Source: Candidatus Raymondbacteria bacterium RIFOXYA2_FULL_49_16 (GTDB lineage Bacteria; Fibrobacterota; OXYB2-FULL-49-7; XYB2-FULL-49-35). From it: 64,000 nucleotides of DNA. Shown piece after piece: positions 16,321 through 30,102 of this stretch. The notes under the pieces are model-generated. The model worked only from the letters and a program-made list of their open reading frames with translations, was not told the DNA's origin and did not search any database. The stretch spans positions 16,444 to 80,443 of the forward strand of contig MFYT01000011.1 in the NCBI GenBank assembly GCA_001789205.1. Reading direction: 5' to 3'. The translations under genes and the position numbers were made by a program. Numbering within the stretch: the first letter of the stretch is position 1; every line of letters begins with the position of its first letter.

Positions 16321-19300
16321 TTACCAGGCAAAATCCAGTCCCATAAAAAGTACCGGCACCGGAAAATTCATCTCAATCATCTTGATAGACCCGCTGTCCC
16401 GGTCGCGCAGAAAGGCGTTGGGCGTATTGAAGGCGTTCCATAGCTCCGTGTACCAGTGGCATTTGTGCCCGGCCAGCCTGAACGACTTGCTGATCCGGAA
16501 ATCGAAACGGACATAGGCCGCGTAGCGTTCTTCGTTGTACGGCCCAATCCGGAATTCGTTTTCTCTCAGGAGAACATCGGTATAGGGCAGTCCGGTCATA
16601 TACCGGACACGCAAGGCGATTTCATAGGCCCGGGGCAAACGGTAGTAATTGACCATTGAGAGCAGAAGCGATCTATCAAGCGGAAAGGGATGCGCCTTCC
16701 ATCCCGATTCCCGGGAACGGAGGGACCGGGCGAGCGACATTGAGATCCAGCCGGACCAGAAATCAGCTGGATCATATCGCAGAAAATATTCGATTCCCTG
16801 GGCAAAGCCGGTCCCGTTATTGGTGAATGTAGAATAGTATTCTCCGGTATTGAGTTGCGCCAGGGTGAGCATTTTATTAAATTCATCGGGGTTGGCCTGC
16901 CGGAGGGCCTGAAGAAGTGAAAGTGTCTCCTGCCGGTACTGTTCTTCCAGGGAATCCGGCCAAAAATACTGCTGATCCAGAAGGTATGCAAGGACGACCT
17001 CTTCGTCAGAGAGGCCGGTCAGCGGTTTTTTCCGGATTTCCTCAGTGACGAGGTGATAATACTGCTTATGATACAGCGTCAATTCCTGTTTCAGCCATGG
17101 CAGAAATTCGTGCGTCCAGCCGACGCTGGCATGCCAGGCCTTTTCGGGCCTCAGGCGTTCAGACAGGGCGACGTGCGAAAAGTCGTAATTGTTTTGTGTG
17201 TAATGGCCAAGCCCCGCGTGCCATTCGTCCCGGGATGTGATAGAGTAGTGCGCGGAGACCCGCGGTGAAAATACAAAAGAGGTGTCGATCATCGATACTT
17301 CGCCGCGAAAACCGAGATTAAGCGTCAGCTTTGGAGAGGCGTCAAAGCGGTCAGACGCGAAGACAGCCCCATTGACATAGGCGTCATGTCCCTCATAGTT
17401 CAACTGGGTACGGGTTTCCAGGTCATTGAACGAGCCATACTGTTCAGCGCCTAAAAACGCGGTATCAATGGAAAATGGCGCGTACCCGGAGTCCCCGGTC
17501 ACCGGGCCCCACATATCGCCATAATTGGTGCTTCCCCGGATGATCATTTCATGGAGATAGCGTGGAAGGTGCACGTGGTAATCCTGACGGGTATAGTCCG
17601 CCTGAAGACCGGAATGGAAAAGGTGGTTCCTGCGGCCCGAATAGATCCACGACTGGCTAAAATTGCCCTGGTCCAGTGTGACATCATATTGCTGACGGAC
17701 AGTTTGAATCCCATTGATGCCGTTCATGCCGATGAGGTTATCAAAAAAGCGGATATTCCAGCCCCTCCGCTGCCAGGCAAGCGAGGTCCGGAATACGTTC
17801 TCCGCTCCGTATTGATGCTCAAACAGACCGTATAAAACAGAATACGCGTGCCGGTAAAACATGACAGTGTCCGGCTGAAATTCCGATTTGGTCCGTCTTG
17901 CATATTCTGAGTACATCCAGTTTCCTTCGGAATCTTGTCTCGAAAAATATGGGTCGTAGCCCCCCCAATTATAATAACGGTCAAACGCAGGTACAACATC
18001 TTCCATGGTGGTATCGGTACCATCGGAAAAATGGACCTGATAGGTAATAACGGATTCGGGATCCATGAGATAATAGCGGTCCGTGTTATATAACCCATTA
18101 ACAAAAAGACGGGACTTGCCGGACAGCTTGAGGCCAATGCCCAGGGAAAAGTCGAGGTAATCCGGAAGGGACATGGACGCCTTGTAATAGTCCGCCTCCT
18201 CGGGAGAGTCCATCATCAGGTCCATCATCCGCTTCATCATCCAGTCCATATAGGACCCTTGGGTGGCGAGGTTGACGCCGATTTTTTCCGGGAGAATTGG
18301 GACATTCAGAAAAGCGTTGTACTGCAATAGATTGACGTCAAACGCCAGGTCAAACCCTTTTTCAGTCATGGGATTGCGGGCTTCCACCGCGGTGATTGCG
18401 GAAAGAGCGTTGTGGAACTGGGCCGGCATTTCATCCCGGTGGAGCGTCATCTTTTCCATGGCAGACGCGTTAAAAATGGACTTAAAACCGCCGAAATGAT
18501 ATGGTTGCAAAAGGGGGATGCCATCAAGCGCTACTCGCGTCTCGAGCACGTCGCCCCCGCGGACAACCGGCCGCGAGTTCAGGTCACTCGTGGCCGAGAC
18601 CCCGGGCAGGGTCTGAAGGACGCGGACCGGATCATTCATGACCCCGGCCGACCGTTCGATTTCTTTCCGGCTTATTGGCACGCTTCCCGGCCTCGCAGTC
18701 ACATGGAGCGGTTCGCGCGCCGCAGAAACCACTATTTCCCGTTTGACAGGCGTTCTGCCGGTATCTGATACTCGCAGGACAATAAAGGGATCCGGTTCCT
18801 CCTTTTTAAGAAACAGAGTCTGCGCCAAAGAACGGCAGCCGGGATGTTCGGCATTAAAATGATGCTCCCCGGACACGCTATCGACGATCTGAAACGAAGC
18901 CTTTTCAGTGAGCGGGACAGTGCGGCCATCATAAAAAAGACGCGCGTCCGGCAACGGCAATTCCGTGCGGTCTTCCACGACAAATCCGAGAATATGCCAC
19001 AGCCCGCCCGTTCGCGATACTTCGGGCGCAACCCGCTCTCCGCTGGCCTTGGACGGGGCAACCCTCCGTTCCAGAGAGACCGACACGAACAAATTGGTTT
19101 TTTCCGGAACAAGCGACACTGTTTTTTCTTCGGCAACAAAGAGGTGCGATTTAATTTTAATCGTGTAGGTCCCGGCTTTCCGTACGGTAAAGGTGAACGC
19201 TCCTTCAGAATCGGGTTTCACACCTTGTTCACCTAATGTTATCAGGAGTCCGGAATCAGAAGGAGGCAATCCGTTCTCGCGTTCCACCACAAGGCCCGAC

Positions 19301-19389
19301 ACCGTCCACACGGAATCCGAGGTTACGGGAGAAGACTCGGCGGAAAAAGCTGCCGCACATGCCATGAACAGGAATAAATGCACGCTCAT
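16321..19389 (-). CDS. TonB-dependent outer-membrane receptor with two N-terminal beta domains
   Basis: 1022 residues. Signal peptide ~1-17 (LFLFMACAAAFSA). Two carboxypeptidase-regulatory-like domains follow (~28-110 and ~130-215), then the plug (~230-345: PISRKEIERSAGVMNDPVRVLQTLPGVS, RGGDVLETRVALDGIPL, FNASAMEKMTL) and a barrel of ~22 strands, ending in an aromatic residue (MGLDFAW). Two N-terminal domains instead of one is uncommon. No partner SusD gene is present. The substrate is unknown; the co-transcribed exbB/exbD/tonB suggest specific uptake. It overlaps the upstream lipoprotein gene by 4 bases. Confidence 0.9.
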   Translation of the reverse strand: MSVHLFLFMACAAAFSAESSPVTSDSVWTVSGLVVERENGLPPSDSGLLITLGEQGVKPDSEGAFTFTVRKAGTYTIKIKSHLFVAEEKTVSLVPEKTNLFVSVSLERRVAPSKASGERVAPEVSRTGGLWHILGFVVEDRTELPLPDARLFYDGRTVPLTEKASFQIVDSVSGEHHFNAEHPGCRSLAQTLFLKKEEPDPFIVLRVSDTGRTPVKREIVVSAAREPLHVTARPGSVPISRKEIERSAGVMNDPVRVLQTLPGVSATSDLNSRPVVRGGDVLETRVALDGIPLLQPYHFGGFKSIFNASAMEKMTLHRDEMPAQFHNALSAITAVEARNPMTEKGFDLAFDVNLLQYNAFLNVPILPEKIGVNLATQGSYMDWMMKRMMDLMMDSPEEADYYKASMSLPDYLDFSLGIGLKLSGKSRLFVNGLYNTDRYYLMDPESVITYQVHFSDGTDTTMEDVVPAFDRYYNWGGYDPYFSRQDSEGNWMYSEYARRTKSEFQPDTVMFYRHAYSVLYGLFEHQYGAENVFRTSLAWQRRGWNIRFFDNLIGMNGINGIQTVRQQYDVTLDQGNFSQSWIYSGRRNHLFHSGLQADYTRQDYHVHLPRYLHEMIIRGSTNYGDMWGPVTGDSGYAPFSIDTAFLGAEQYGSFNDLETRTQLNYEGHDAYVNGAVFASDRFDASPKLTLNLGFRGEVSMIDTSFVFSPRVSAHYSITSRDEWHAGLGHYTQNNYDFSHVALSERLRPEKAWHASVGWTHEFLPWLKQELTLYHKQYYHLVTEEIRKKPLTGLSDEEVVLAYLLDQQYFWPDSLEEQYRQETLSLLQALRQANPDEFNKMLTLAQLNTGEYYSTFTNNGTGFAQGIEYFLRYDPADFWSGWISMSLARSLRSRESGWKAHPFPLDRSLLLSMVNYYRLPRAYEIALRVRYMTGLPYTDVLLRENEFRIGPYNEERYAAYVRFDFRISKSFRLAGHKCHWYTELWNAFNTPNAFLRDRDSGSIKMIEMNFPVPVLFMGLDFAW

Positions 19390-20174
19390 TTAAATTCCCA
19401 TTGAAAACCAAGAGAGAAGCTCATGCCAACATTCCGAAGAGTATCGTAATCCGGGAATACGGCATTCATTTCAGGAATAATGTAGTCTGGGACAAAAGGA
19501 ATTTCCCCGGTTGCAAGGGCGATGCCAGCCGTAGCCCTGCCTTTAAAAACCCTTTTTGACGAGTCAAACCGTCCAAGCCCCCCCACGGAATCGCTGGCAA
19601 TGGGATCACGGCTATGCCCGAAAAAATCCGTGCCACCGGCAATGGCTCGAATATTAAAATACGGCGTTATAGGCCCATGCTCGTATCCCACGGCGTATTC
19701 GGCAAACCAGGTATTATCCACCCATTGCCCAATATCCCAACCCAGAGAAACATTATGATACATAACGCCGCTTTCAGTGACCCAGGGGTTGAAGCCAAAC
19801 CGGCTGTCGAGTTCAAGAACAGCGGCATAGCCGGAATAAATAGCCACCGGCGCCTGGACCATCCAACCAATTTCAAGACCGTTTCCAAAGGGTCTTTTTT
19901 CAAGGACACCAAGGCGGTATTGGACGCTGAAAGACCTAATATTTTTCCGCTCCCATCCGGTGGATTTGTATGACGTCCAAGTATAGAACGTGTCTCGCAT
20001 TGTGACAGGGCCAAAATTCTCCTCTGATATCGGAGTCACTCCAACCCCGCCGCCAAAACGGGAGACCCCGGGCTGCAGCAGCTTTCCCCGGTTAAAAGAT
20101 TGGGTCGTAAACAGGCAGCCGCAGAACAGCGAAACAGCTGTTACCGCGATGGCCCGAATAATGCGGACATCCAA
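19386..20174 (-). CDS. Outer-membrane-type lipoprotein, beta-rich, function unknown
   Basis: 262 residues, first gene of the TonB operon. The N-terminus MDVRIIRAIAVTAVSLFCGC has a lipobox-like LFCG-C (Cys20). The rest is predicted beta-rich with alternating polar/apolar strands and finishes in GMSFSLGFQWEFK, typical of outer-membrane barrels. It is coupled to the receptor gene by ATGA overlap (19386-19389), so it may be an accessory to substrate capture or receptor assembly. No family recognised. Confidence 0.75.
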   Translation of the reverse strand: MDVRIIRAIAVTAVSLFCGCLFTTQSFNRGKLLQPGVSRFGGGVGVTPISEENFGPVTMRDTFYTWTSYKSTGWERKNIRSFSVQYRLGVLEKRPFGNGLEIGWMVQAPVAIYSGYAAVLELDSRFGFNPWVTESGVMYHNVSLGWDIGQWVDNTWFAEYAVGYEHGPITPYFNIRAIAGGTDFFGHSRDPIASDSVGGLGRFDSSKRVFKGRATAGIALATGEIPFVPDYIIPEMNAVFPDYDTLRNVGMSFSLGFQWEFK

Positions 20175-20337
20175 TTAGTGGCCTTTGATTGCTGGGAAAA
20201 ATACCCTTCACCGATAATTCCATATAATATATTAAGTGAACAGAATGAAAGAAAAGATAATTGGTTGATTATAGTCGAATTCATTGCGCATATAATATAT
20301 ATAGTTAAAAACTAAATGTTTCTTTCCACCACGACTA
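20175..20337. promoter_or_regulatory. A/T-rich region upstream of the TonB operon
   Basis: Contains two copies of CATATAATATAT (20220-20231 and 20289-20300), either of which could contribute -10 elements or an operator for the minus-strand operon. A -10 match TATAAT is present on the minus strand near 20268-20273, with no good -35. Nothing else identifiable. Confidence 0.3.
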
Positions 20338-20797
20338 CCAGCCGCTTCGCCGGTCCTTGATCTCAAAATTTTCCGCGGAAATACCGCGTTTCTTTTCTCT
20401 AACCTTACCGCGCTCATTAATTACAGCACCACTGCCGGGGTCGGTTTTTTGCTGAGCCTTTACCTGCAGTTTATCAATTGCATGTCTGGTTTTTTTGGGG
20501 CTTGGTTTCGCCTTTTTCTCGTCACCCAATACCAACGCGGTCATGAGTTTAGTGGACAAGCCGCACTATGGCGTGGCCTCAGCCATCCTGGGCACCATGC
20601 GACTCGCCGGCATGATGCTCTCCATGGGCGTACTAATGGTCATTTTTTCCTGTGTCATGGGAAGGACGCGCATTACACCGGAGTATTATCCCAGGTTTCT
20701 ATACAGCATGCGCATTGGATTCACCTTTTTCACCGTGGTCTGTTCAGCCGGTGTCTTTGCCTCTCTGGCCAGGGGAAATGTCCATAAGCGCGAATAA
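20338..20797 (+). pseudogene. Remnant of a DHA2-type MFS efflux transporter
   Basis: Two frames carry adjoining pieces of one transporter. Frame 1 (about 20338-20480) reads PVLDLKIFRGN, FLFSNLTALINYSTT and AGVGFLLSLYLQFI, matching the region before and in membrane segment 9 of 14-TM MFS pumps. Frame 2 (about 20480-20797) reads LVFLGLGFAFFSSPNTNAVM, VASAILGTMRLAGMMLSMGV and the last membrane helix, matching the C-terminal segments. The joint lacks the intervening helices, and the N-terminal half is absent, so the gene has both a large 5' loss and an internal deletion with frameshift. No start codon or ribosome site of its own. A decayed gene is the only reading that explains both pieces. Confidence 0.8.
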
Positions 20798-20982
20798 GCT
20801 TGTCAACACCGGCGCAGCAGGCCTATGCAATGTCCCTCTTAGGTATTCTTAACCGGACACTCCTGATTTTTTTAACAATTTATTTCTCTTCTATCTTCTT
20901 GAGACTGCAATTCTATTTTTTATATCTTTTACATACAGAATTTAAGCAATAATAAATATTGATATAACAAGGAGTTACATCC

Positions 20983-23429
<2,447 letters not shown>

Positions 23430-23430
<1 letters not shown>

Positions 23431-26400
23431 TGAAACGTAAACGCGGACTGCTTTCGGTCGCTGTCCTGCTTGTATTCATCGTCGCGTTCTATCACAGTCT
23501 CAACCTCATACAGGTCAACGACACGATCAAACGGGCCATTCTCGCCCGCACAGCGCCCTATATCAAGGGCGAGGTTTCCATAGATTTCATCAGCCTCGGC
23601 CTCCACGGCCTCAACATCAGGAATGTCCAGTTGAAAAACAGGGAGGGGCTGAAAAGCATCTCCATCCGGAGCATCCGCATCATTCTCAACTATCGGAAAC
23701 TCTTCTCTTCTGGTTTCGACTTCGTCAACAGCGTTGAACGCATTGAATTCCGCGAACCCAGGATCTACATTCCCTTTCCCGAGGCGAAAAAGAAAAGCGC
23801 CCCGGTTGCGCCAGCGGCGGCCAAACCGGCCGTTGCTCCCGGAAGCAAAGAAAACGCCTTTGCCGGATTCCCCATCGACGTATTCATCATCCGGCACGGC
23901 GAGGTACTTCTGGGTTCGGAGGAACAGCCCTTTCTCAATATTACCGGGATTAATGGAAATGTGTCCCTGGGAAAAGGGGACCTCTCATGTTTGTTGACCG
24001 GAGAATTCCTTCATACAAGGGAAAATGTCGCGATTTCAGGCTCAGTAGCCCCTGATTTTTCCTCTTTTAATTTCCGCATTGCTCTTTCCCGCGCTTCACT
24101 CGACAAACCCCTGGCTTTCCCGTCGGGACTTACAATAACCGGCGCACATCTCGATATGGACCTCTCCATAAGCCGGACTGTGGCGGAAAACCAGGGAGTG
24201 CTGGTCAATGGCGGTATAAATCTTGACAGTATTGACCTGGTCCTTCCAGGCGCGCTCCCGGTCTCCAATATAAGCGGTTATATTACGGTCCAAAACAACA
24301 CTATCGCCTGCAACGAGCTCTCTGTTCGTTTCCTGGGAAGAACCGGGGTCCTTTCCGGTTCCGCCGGCAGTATTTTCGACCCGCAGCTCAACCTCCGCCT
24401 GTTCATTGATTCAGTCAATCTCGCTGACCAGACCATTGCCGGAAAGCTTCCCGCCCCCCTTTCTGGACAAGTTTCAGGGACCATTACCTGCATGGGAAAG
24501 CCCGATAGCCTGACCGTGACCGCCGATCTCTCCTCATCACAAATCTCTTTAGGACAGGCCACGCTTACCAACCCTCTGATAAAGGCCTCTCTGAAGAGTA
24601 ACGCCATTGTCTTTGACCAGATAAAAGCCGCTCTGCTTGGGGGAAGCATCAATGCGCAGGGTACGTATTCATTCAATCCCGATTCCGGACTCGCCCTTTC
24701 TTTCCTGGCCCAAGACATCGATATCATACGCGCGGCTGAAAAAAACAAGGACGGGACAATCCGGTCCTCACGCTTCTCTATCAAGGGCGATTTCAATAAA
24801 AACCGTGACGGACCAAACTATTCCATTCTTGGCAAAGGGACCATTACGCGCTTCCCCAATCTTGGCGCCCTGACCGCTGAAATACAATCCAACGGGACCA
24901 ATATTTTAATCAAGCTTTCTGATGTTGACAGAATCGCCACTATGCAGGGATTTATCAACAACGCCTATTCCAAAGGCCTTTTTAAGAAGAAACCCGATGT
25001 CATGGTCTCTCTGCGGGCAAAAAATCTGCACCCATGGCATTTCAGCGGCGAAAGACGGAAAACGCGTGAGGACAAGCCGGGCGATCTGTCGTTTGCGCTT
25101 TCCTCCGAACTGAAAGGAGACGCATCACTATTGTCGCTGACCGGCAGACTCAGGATCAATGGCGCTCTGTTAAGTGGCCCTGTCTCGTTCAATGGCACGG
25201 TCAAGAATTTCCTTACTAACCCCGATCTTACCGCTGTCTGCACATCCGACAGCCTGACCATTATGGGTATACTGGGGCCCCTATCGTGCCATATAGAACG
25301 GAAAAACAACCGCCTCTCCGCATCCTCCTTTTCCTTTACCCCTTCGGTCCACGGTCAGTTTTCAGACAATGGCGGCATCCTGGACGGGGGCCTTATATTC
25401 GACAACTGGAACCTTTCAGCCTACATCAACCGCGACACTGAAATCGCGCGGTTATTAAACCTGGGGGGCATTGTCAATGGCTCCCTTTCCCTGCATGGGA
25501 CAAAGATGAATCCCTCTCTCGCAATCAAGGGTTCCCTCATCAATGGCAGACTGGGCAAGCTGACTGGTCTCACTGCGCGCATTCAGGCCTCCGGCAATGC
25601 CAACCGTTTTTCCTTTTCCGAACTGACAGTCGAAAACCAGGAACGCCGCTTCCTTTTTGCCGACAATTTCACCATGACAAAAGAAGGCATTACAGGAAAG
25701 GTGAAAATTGACCGCCTGAATCTAGGCTCCATTCTAGGACCTTCGCTAGGCCTTCGCGGACTTGTCTTTGTCAATTTTGACTGTTCCGCGGCGGGAAAAT
25801 CCCAGCTGACCGCGGCCATTGACAGCTTTTCATACAAAAACTTCTCCCTTTCCTATTTCAAGGCCGACATGTACGAGAGCAACGGTACCGCGAACATCAA
25901 GGTCTTTTCATTCGGCAATGGAAACATCAGTTGTGAGGCTTCAGGTTTTTTTCCCTTCCCTTTCTCCTCGGCATTCGACAAATCATCAGACTCCGTCAAT
26001 GTCCTGATACAGCTCAAGGGCGACATCCTCAAGGAGGTTGCGCAGCAAACCTCCCTGTTCAAAAACAAATTCGGCTCACGCACACAGGGACGCGGCATAG
26101 GGAAGCTTCACCTGGTCGGCAGGACCGGCGCACTCACCCTGGAGAACGGCTTTTTTGAAATCGGCGTTGATGGGAAAGCGGCTGTCTTCCCAGCGTATAT
26201 TTTCCCCGACGAGATCTCGAAATTCAAATTGTATGCGGGTATCAACAACTCTGTAACCAGCCTGGACATTGAAGGTACCATCCAGGGGAAAGACCTAAAG
26301 ATAACCAATGAACCAGCCGGCCAAAATGAAAAAAGCCTTGTGATTTCAGTGGTCAACCTCGATCTCGGCGTGCTCAAACTTACCACATCCGAGGGAGGAG

Positions 26401-27716
26401 TAGCGCTCAATGTTCCAGGCATTATTCCGGCCGGCGAGTACGGTGAATTTGAATTTTTAGACAAAAACGGTTCTCCTGGCCTCAAGATCACCGGGCCAAT
26501 AAATCATCCACGCATAATAGGGAAAATGCGGGTCCACAATACCCGGTTTACCTTCCCCATGCTGATAGATATTGCCGCGGCAGAAGGAAGCGGGGGCAAG
26601 GATTTCATCGATTGGGACTGTACCATTATGGCGGGGAAAAACCTCCGGTATTATTACAATCATCGCCGTACCTCGCCCTTGCCCTTTATCGGAAAAGTGC
26701 TGCCGAAAAATATCAAGGACCAGATCGACCGCGGCGTCTACACGCTTATAACGTACCCCTTCTGCGAACTTACCCTCGATCGGTCATCCTGGCTCCACCT
26801 GGCAGGCATGCCCGGCCATAAAGATTTTAAGGTATCAGGCAAAATTTCCTCAAGACAGGGGACCGTGCATTATGCTGGTCTCAATTTCACGCAAGACATA
26901 GAGGCGGGTGTCGAATTCGACGAGCAAAACAATATCCCTATTCTTTGGGGATCGGCCACAACGATCCTTAGGACCGCCAACAAAAGTGATTTTGGCAAGG
27001 AAATCACCGTTACTTTATACATGAGAGATCCCAAGACCGGGGTGGAATACAAACGTGGTAAATTCAATGAATTCAGGATGGTTCCCTCGTCAAACATGAC
27101 CATCAACGACGACGGCGAGCTTGTCGACGCCGAAACCGACGCATACCAGGAAATGTTCGGTAAAAATCCAGAGAAATCCGCCAAGGATCTGGCCATGACC
27201 GAAGGCAAAGCCATGTTCGGCAACCTTCTCAGCAGATATGTTTCAAATTACCTGGAACGGAAAATTCTCGCCTTTGGCCGGACAAACATCAACCCGCTTC
27301 TCGGATTCAACGCAACGCCCGATGTCATGCGCTTCCAAATTGAATCTGACCGGTTTTTTAATTATATTGATATGTCTCTATGGACCATGGAACAGTTCCG
27401 GAAAGACCTGATCCAGAACATGGAGTTCATTACCGGGAAGTACTTCTTTGGCGGAAGCGTGTTCTTTAATTATTCGAGCCAGGTTGACCTCAACGAAAAC
27501 AACCAAGGCTTTGAAGTCGAACGGCTGCACCACCGGCTGGGGCTCGAACTCACTCCGTGGCGCTATCTGTACTTCAACATGGATTATGAGATCGGCGGCC
27601 TGTCCGGAGTCATAGGCGACGGTTTCAATGCGCGTGATTTCCGGTCAAACATCAGATTAAGGATACCGCTGACCAAAGTGTTCAACATCTTCATCCCTGA
27701 AGAAGAGAAAAAATGA
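23430..27716 (+). CDS. tamB: TamB/DUF490-family translocation and assembly module protein
   Basis: 1428 residues. One N-terminal membrane anchor (~6-27, LLSVAVLLVFIVAFYHSLNLI), then a very long beta-helical/groove periplasmic region of repeated I-x-G-x-(F/L) strands, and the DUF490 domain in the last ~400 residues (GLKITGPINHPRIIGKMRV..., FKVSGKISSRQGTVHYAGL, LYMRDPKTG). AsmA/TamB proteins bridge the periplasm and are implicated in outer-membrane protein insertion and phospholipid transport. Here it lies directly before bamA (ATGA overlap 27713-27716), as in many diderms lacking tamA, so it probably works with BamA. Confidence 0.9.
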
Positions 27717-30091
27717 AAACAAATAACCGCATTGTTTCCGTTGCATGCGCGCTGTGCGTCTGCACGGCCTCGCTTTTCGGACAAGAACAGACGCCAAGCC
27801 CTGCGCAGAAGAAGGTCTATGTGCGCGACGTGGCCGTAAAAGGCACTGTCAACACAAACGCGGGTCTCATCACCGCGAATTTCGCCCTGAAAAAAGGCGA
27901 CCGTTATTCGGCAAAGGACGTCCAGGAATCCATCCATACTCTTTACAATCTGGGGCTTTTCGCCGACATATCGATTGAGGCGATCTCTCTTGAGAACGAC
28001 TCATTCACCCTGGTCATCACCATGAAGGAGCACCCCATACTCGACAAAGTCCAGTTTTCCGGCAACGACGAAATTGATACTAAAGACCTTGAGGAAAAGG
28101 TCAATATTCTTTCAGGCACGGTCATTTCCCCGTCCGTTGTCCAAAAAGCAAAAAACCAGGTGGCCGACCTCTATACCGAGAAGGGCTTTCTACTCGCCGA
28201 AATCTCCCCTAAAACCTACGAATCAAAGGAGACGGGGAAGACCATTCTCGAGTTCGAGATCAAAGAGGGTAAAAAAGTCAAGGTCAAGGAGATCAGGATC
28301 AAGGGGGCCGTAGCGCTCAAGGAGAAAAAAATAAAAAAGGTGATAGAAAATACTAAGGAAGACCGGTGGTGGCGAAGCGGTGATTATAATGAAGATAAGT
28401 TCTTCGAAGACATGAAGCGCATTGAGGCCTACTACAACACCGAAGGGTTCCTCGACGCGAAAGTCCAGAACTGGGACGTCTCGTACAGCGACGACAAAAA
28501 AAACATGTACATCACCATCGATATTTTTGAGGGAACAAGGTATTTTCTGGGCAACGTCGTGTTCACGGGCAATGAAATCTTCGACGATAAGATCCTTATT
28601 CCCAAGATGACGCTAAAACGGGGCGATCTTTTCAATAACCAGGAATACGAAATATCCAAATTCAACCTGCAATCGCTCTATCGTGAAGACGGGTATCTCT
28701 ACATCTCTCTGCAGGACGAAAAAACCTACCGCAAAGATACCGTGGACATCATTTTCAGGCTGAAAGAAGGCATGCCGGCCTACATCAACCGCGTCATCAT
28801 CAATGGGAACACCAAAACCTGGGACAAGGTGGTCCGCCGCGAAATCGCATTGCACCCTGGCGACATTTACAGCCAGAGCCAGATGATGCTCAGCCAGCGG
28901 GACATTCTCCAGACAAACTATTTCGACCAGGCAACGCCCGATGTGCGTCCGAATGATGATGGAAGCATCGACCTGGTGATGAACGTGCAGGAGAAGGAAA
29001 GCGGCACAGGCCAGGTCTCGGCCAGCGCCGGCTATTCGCAACGCGACGGTTTTATCCTGGGCGCAAGCCTTTCAATGCCCAATTTCTCCATCACCCGCCC
29101 CTTTATGGAAGGTGCGGGCCAGTCGGTGGATCTGCAGCTCGAATATGGGAAATATTCAAAGCGATACGACGTGGGTTTTACCGAGCCCTGGTTCATGGAT
29201 ACCCCAACCCTTCTTGGGTTCCGCGGATTTTACTGGTGGCGCGACTGGCAATACAATGCCATCGAAGAACGGCGCAAAGGCGGTGAAATACGCGTGGGCA
29301 GAAGGCTGCGGTGGCCCGATCCCTATTTCAAGGTCTATTCAACGTATGATGTCAGTCTACGCGAATATCTCCAGGACGGCCTCATTATGGACGACGATTT
29401 TATTCAAGGAACCGTGATAAAAAACAGCGGTATTGAAAGCGCCTTATCGCTGACGCTTACCCGCAATTCGACGGACCTTCCCGACTTTCCCACCAAAGGG
29501 TCGGTTGTCGAATACAGCCCATCCATTTCCGGGTATTTCCTTGGCGGCGAATACAAGTACATCAAACATCGGTTCAGCGCCCAACTCTACCTCCCGGTCT
29601 TCTGGCAGTTCGTATACTCCCAGGCAATCAATTTCTCGCATCTCAACGGTAGTATCATAGGCAGATACGACCATTTCCTCGCAGGCGGTGTGAATTACGA
29701 AGGCGTTATCCGGGGTTATCCCGACCGTTCTTTCGGCGATCTGGTCATGGGTGAACATGTGGGATACAACCTCGCGGTTTTCTCATCCGAGCTGCGTTTT
29801 CCCATCATGGAACGAAGATTATATCTGGGCGTTTTTGCCGACTTTGGCAACACATGGGCCCAGCTGCGCGACATTAATTTTGCTGATCTAAAGACCGGTG
29901 TGGGCACGGGCGTAAAACTCCTGGTACCCATGCTGGGCCTCATCGGGTTTGACGTGGCCTGGGGTCTCAACGATTATCCCGAACCCGGCGTTGGCAGCGA
30001 CTCATACGGGAATGTTGTCACCCACGAACAGAAAACAGGGGAAAAACCGCCCTATTTCGAGTTCCATTTCAGATTTGGAAAACCATTTTAA
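27713..30091 (+). CDS. bamA: Outer membrane protein assembly factor BamA
   Basis: 792 residues. Signal peptide ~1-22 (ACALCVCTASLFG), five POTRA domains (~35-430; e.g. VYVRDVAVKGTVNTNAG, LDKVQFSGNDEIDTKDLEEKV, YFLGNVVFTGNEIFDDK, YINRVIINGNTKTWDKVVRREI) and the 16-strand barrel (~440-792) with the RGYPDRSFGD motif (the conserved RGF/Y loop 6 segment) and final aromatic GKPF. Essential insertase for outer-membrane proteins. Followed by skp 11 bases later. Confidence 0.96.
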   Translation: MKTNNRIVSVACALCVCTASLFGQEQTPSPAQKKVYVRDVAVKGTVNTNAGLITANFALKKGDRYSAKDVQESIHTLYNLGLFADISIEAISLENDSFTLVITMKEHPILDKVQFSGNDEIDTKDLEEKVNILSGTVISPSVVQKAKNQVADLYTEKGFLLAEISPKTYESKETGKTILEFEIKEGKKVKVKEIRIKGAVALKEKKIKKVIENTKEDRWWRSGDYNEDKFFEDMKRIEAYYNTEGFLDAKVQNWDVSYSDDKKNMYITIDIFEGTRYFLGNVVFTGNEIFDDKILIPKMTLKRGDLFNNQEYEISKFNLQSLYREDGYLYISLQDEKTYRKDTVDIIFRLKEGMPAYINRVIINGNTKTWDKVVRREIALHPGDIYSQSQMMLSQRDILQTNYFDQATPDVRPNDDGSIDLVMNVQEKESGTGQVSASAGYSQRDGFILGASLSMPNFSITRPFMEGAGQSVDLQLEYGKYSKRYDVGFTEPWFMDTPTLLGFRGFYWWRDWQYNAIEERRKGGEIRVGRRLRWPDPYFKVYSTYDVSLREYLQDGLIMDDDFIQGTVIKNSGIESALSLTLTRNSTDLPDFPTKGSVVEYSPSISGYFLGGEYKYIKHRFSAQLYLPVFWQFVYSQAINFSHLNGSIIGRYDHFLAGGVNYEGVIRGYPDRSFGDLVMGEHVGYNLAVFSSELRFPIMERRLYLGVFADFGNTWAQLRDINFADLKTGVGTGVKLLVPMLGLIGFDVAWGLNDYPEPGVGSDSYGNVVTHEQKTGEKPPYFEFHFRFGKPF

Positions 30092-30102
30092 GGAGGTATC
30101 AT

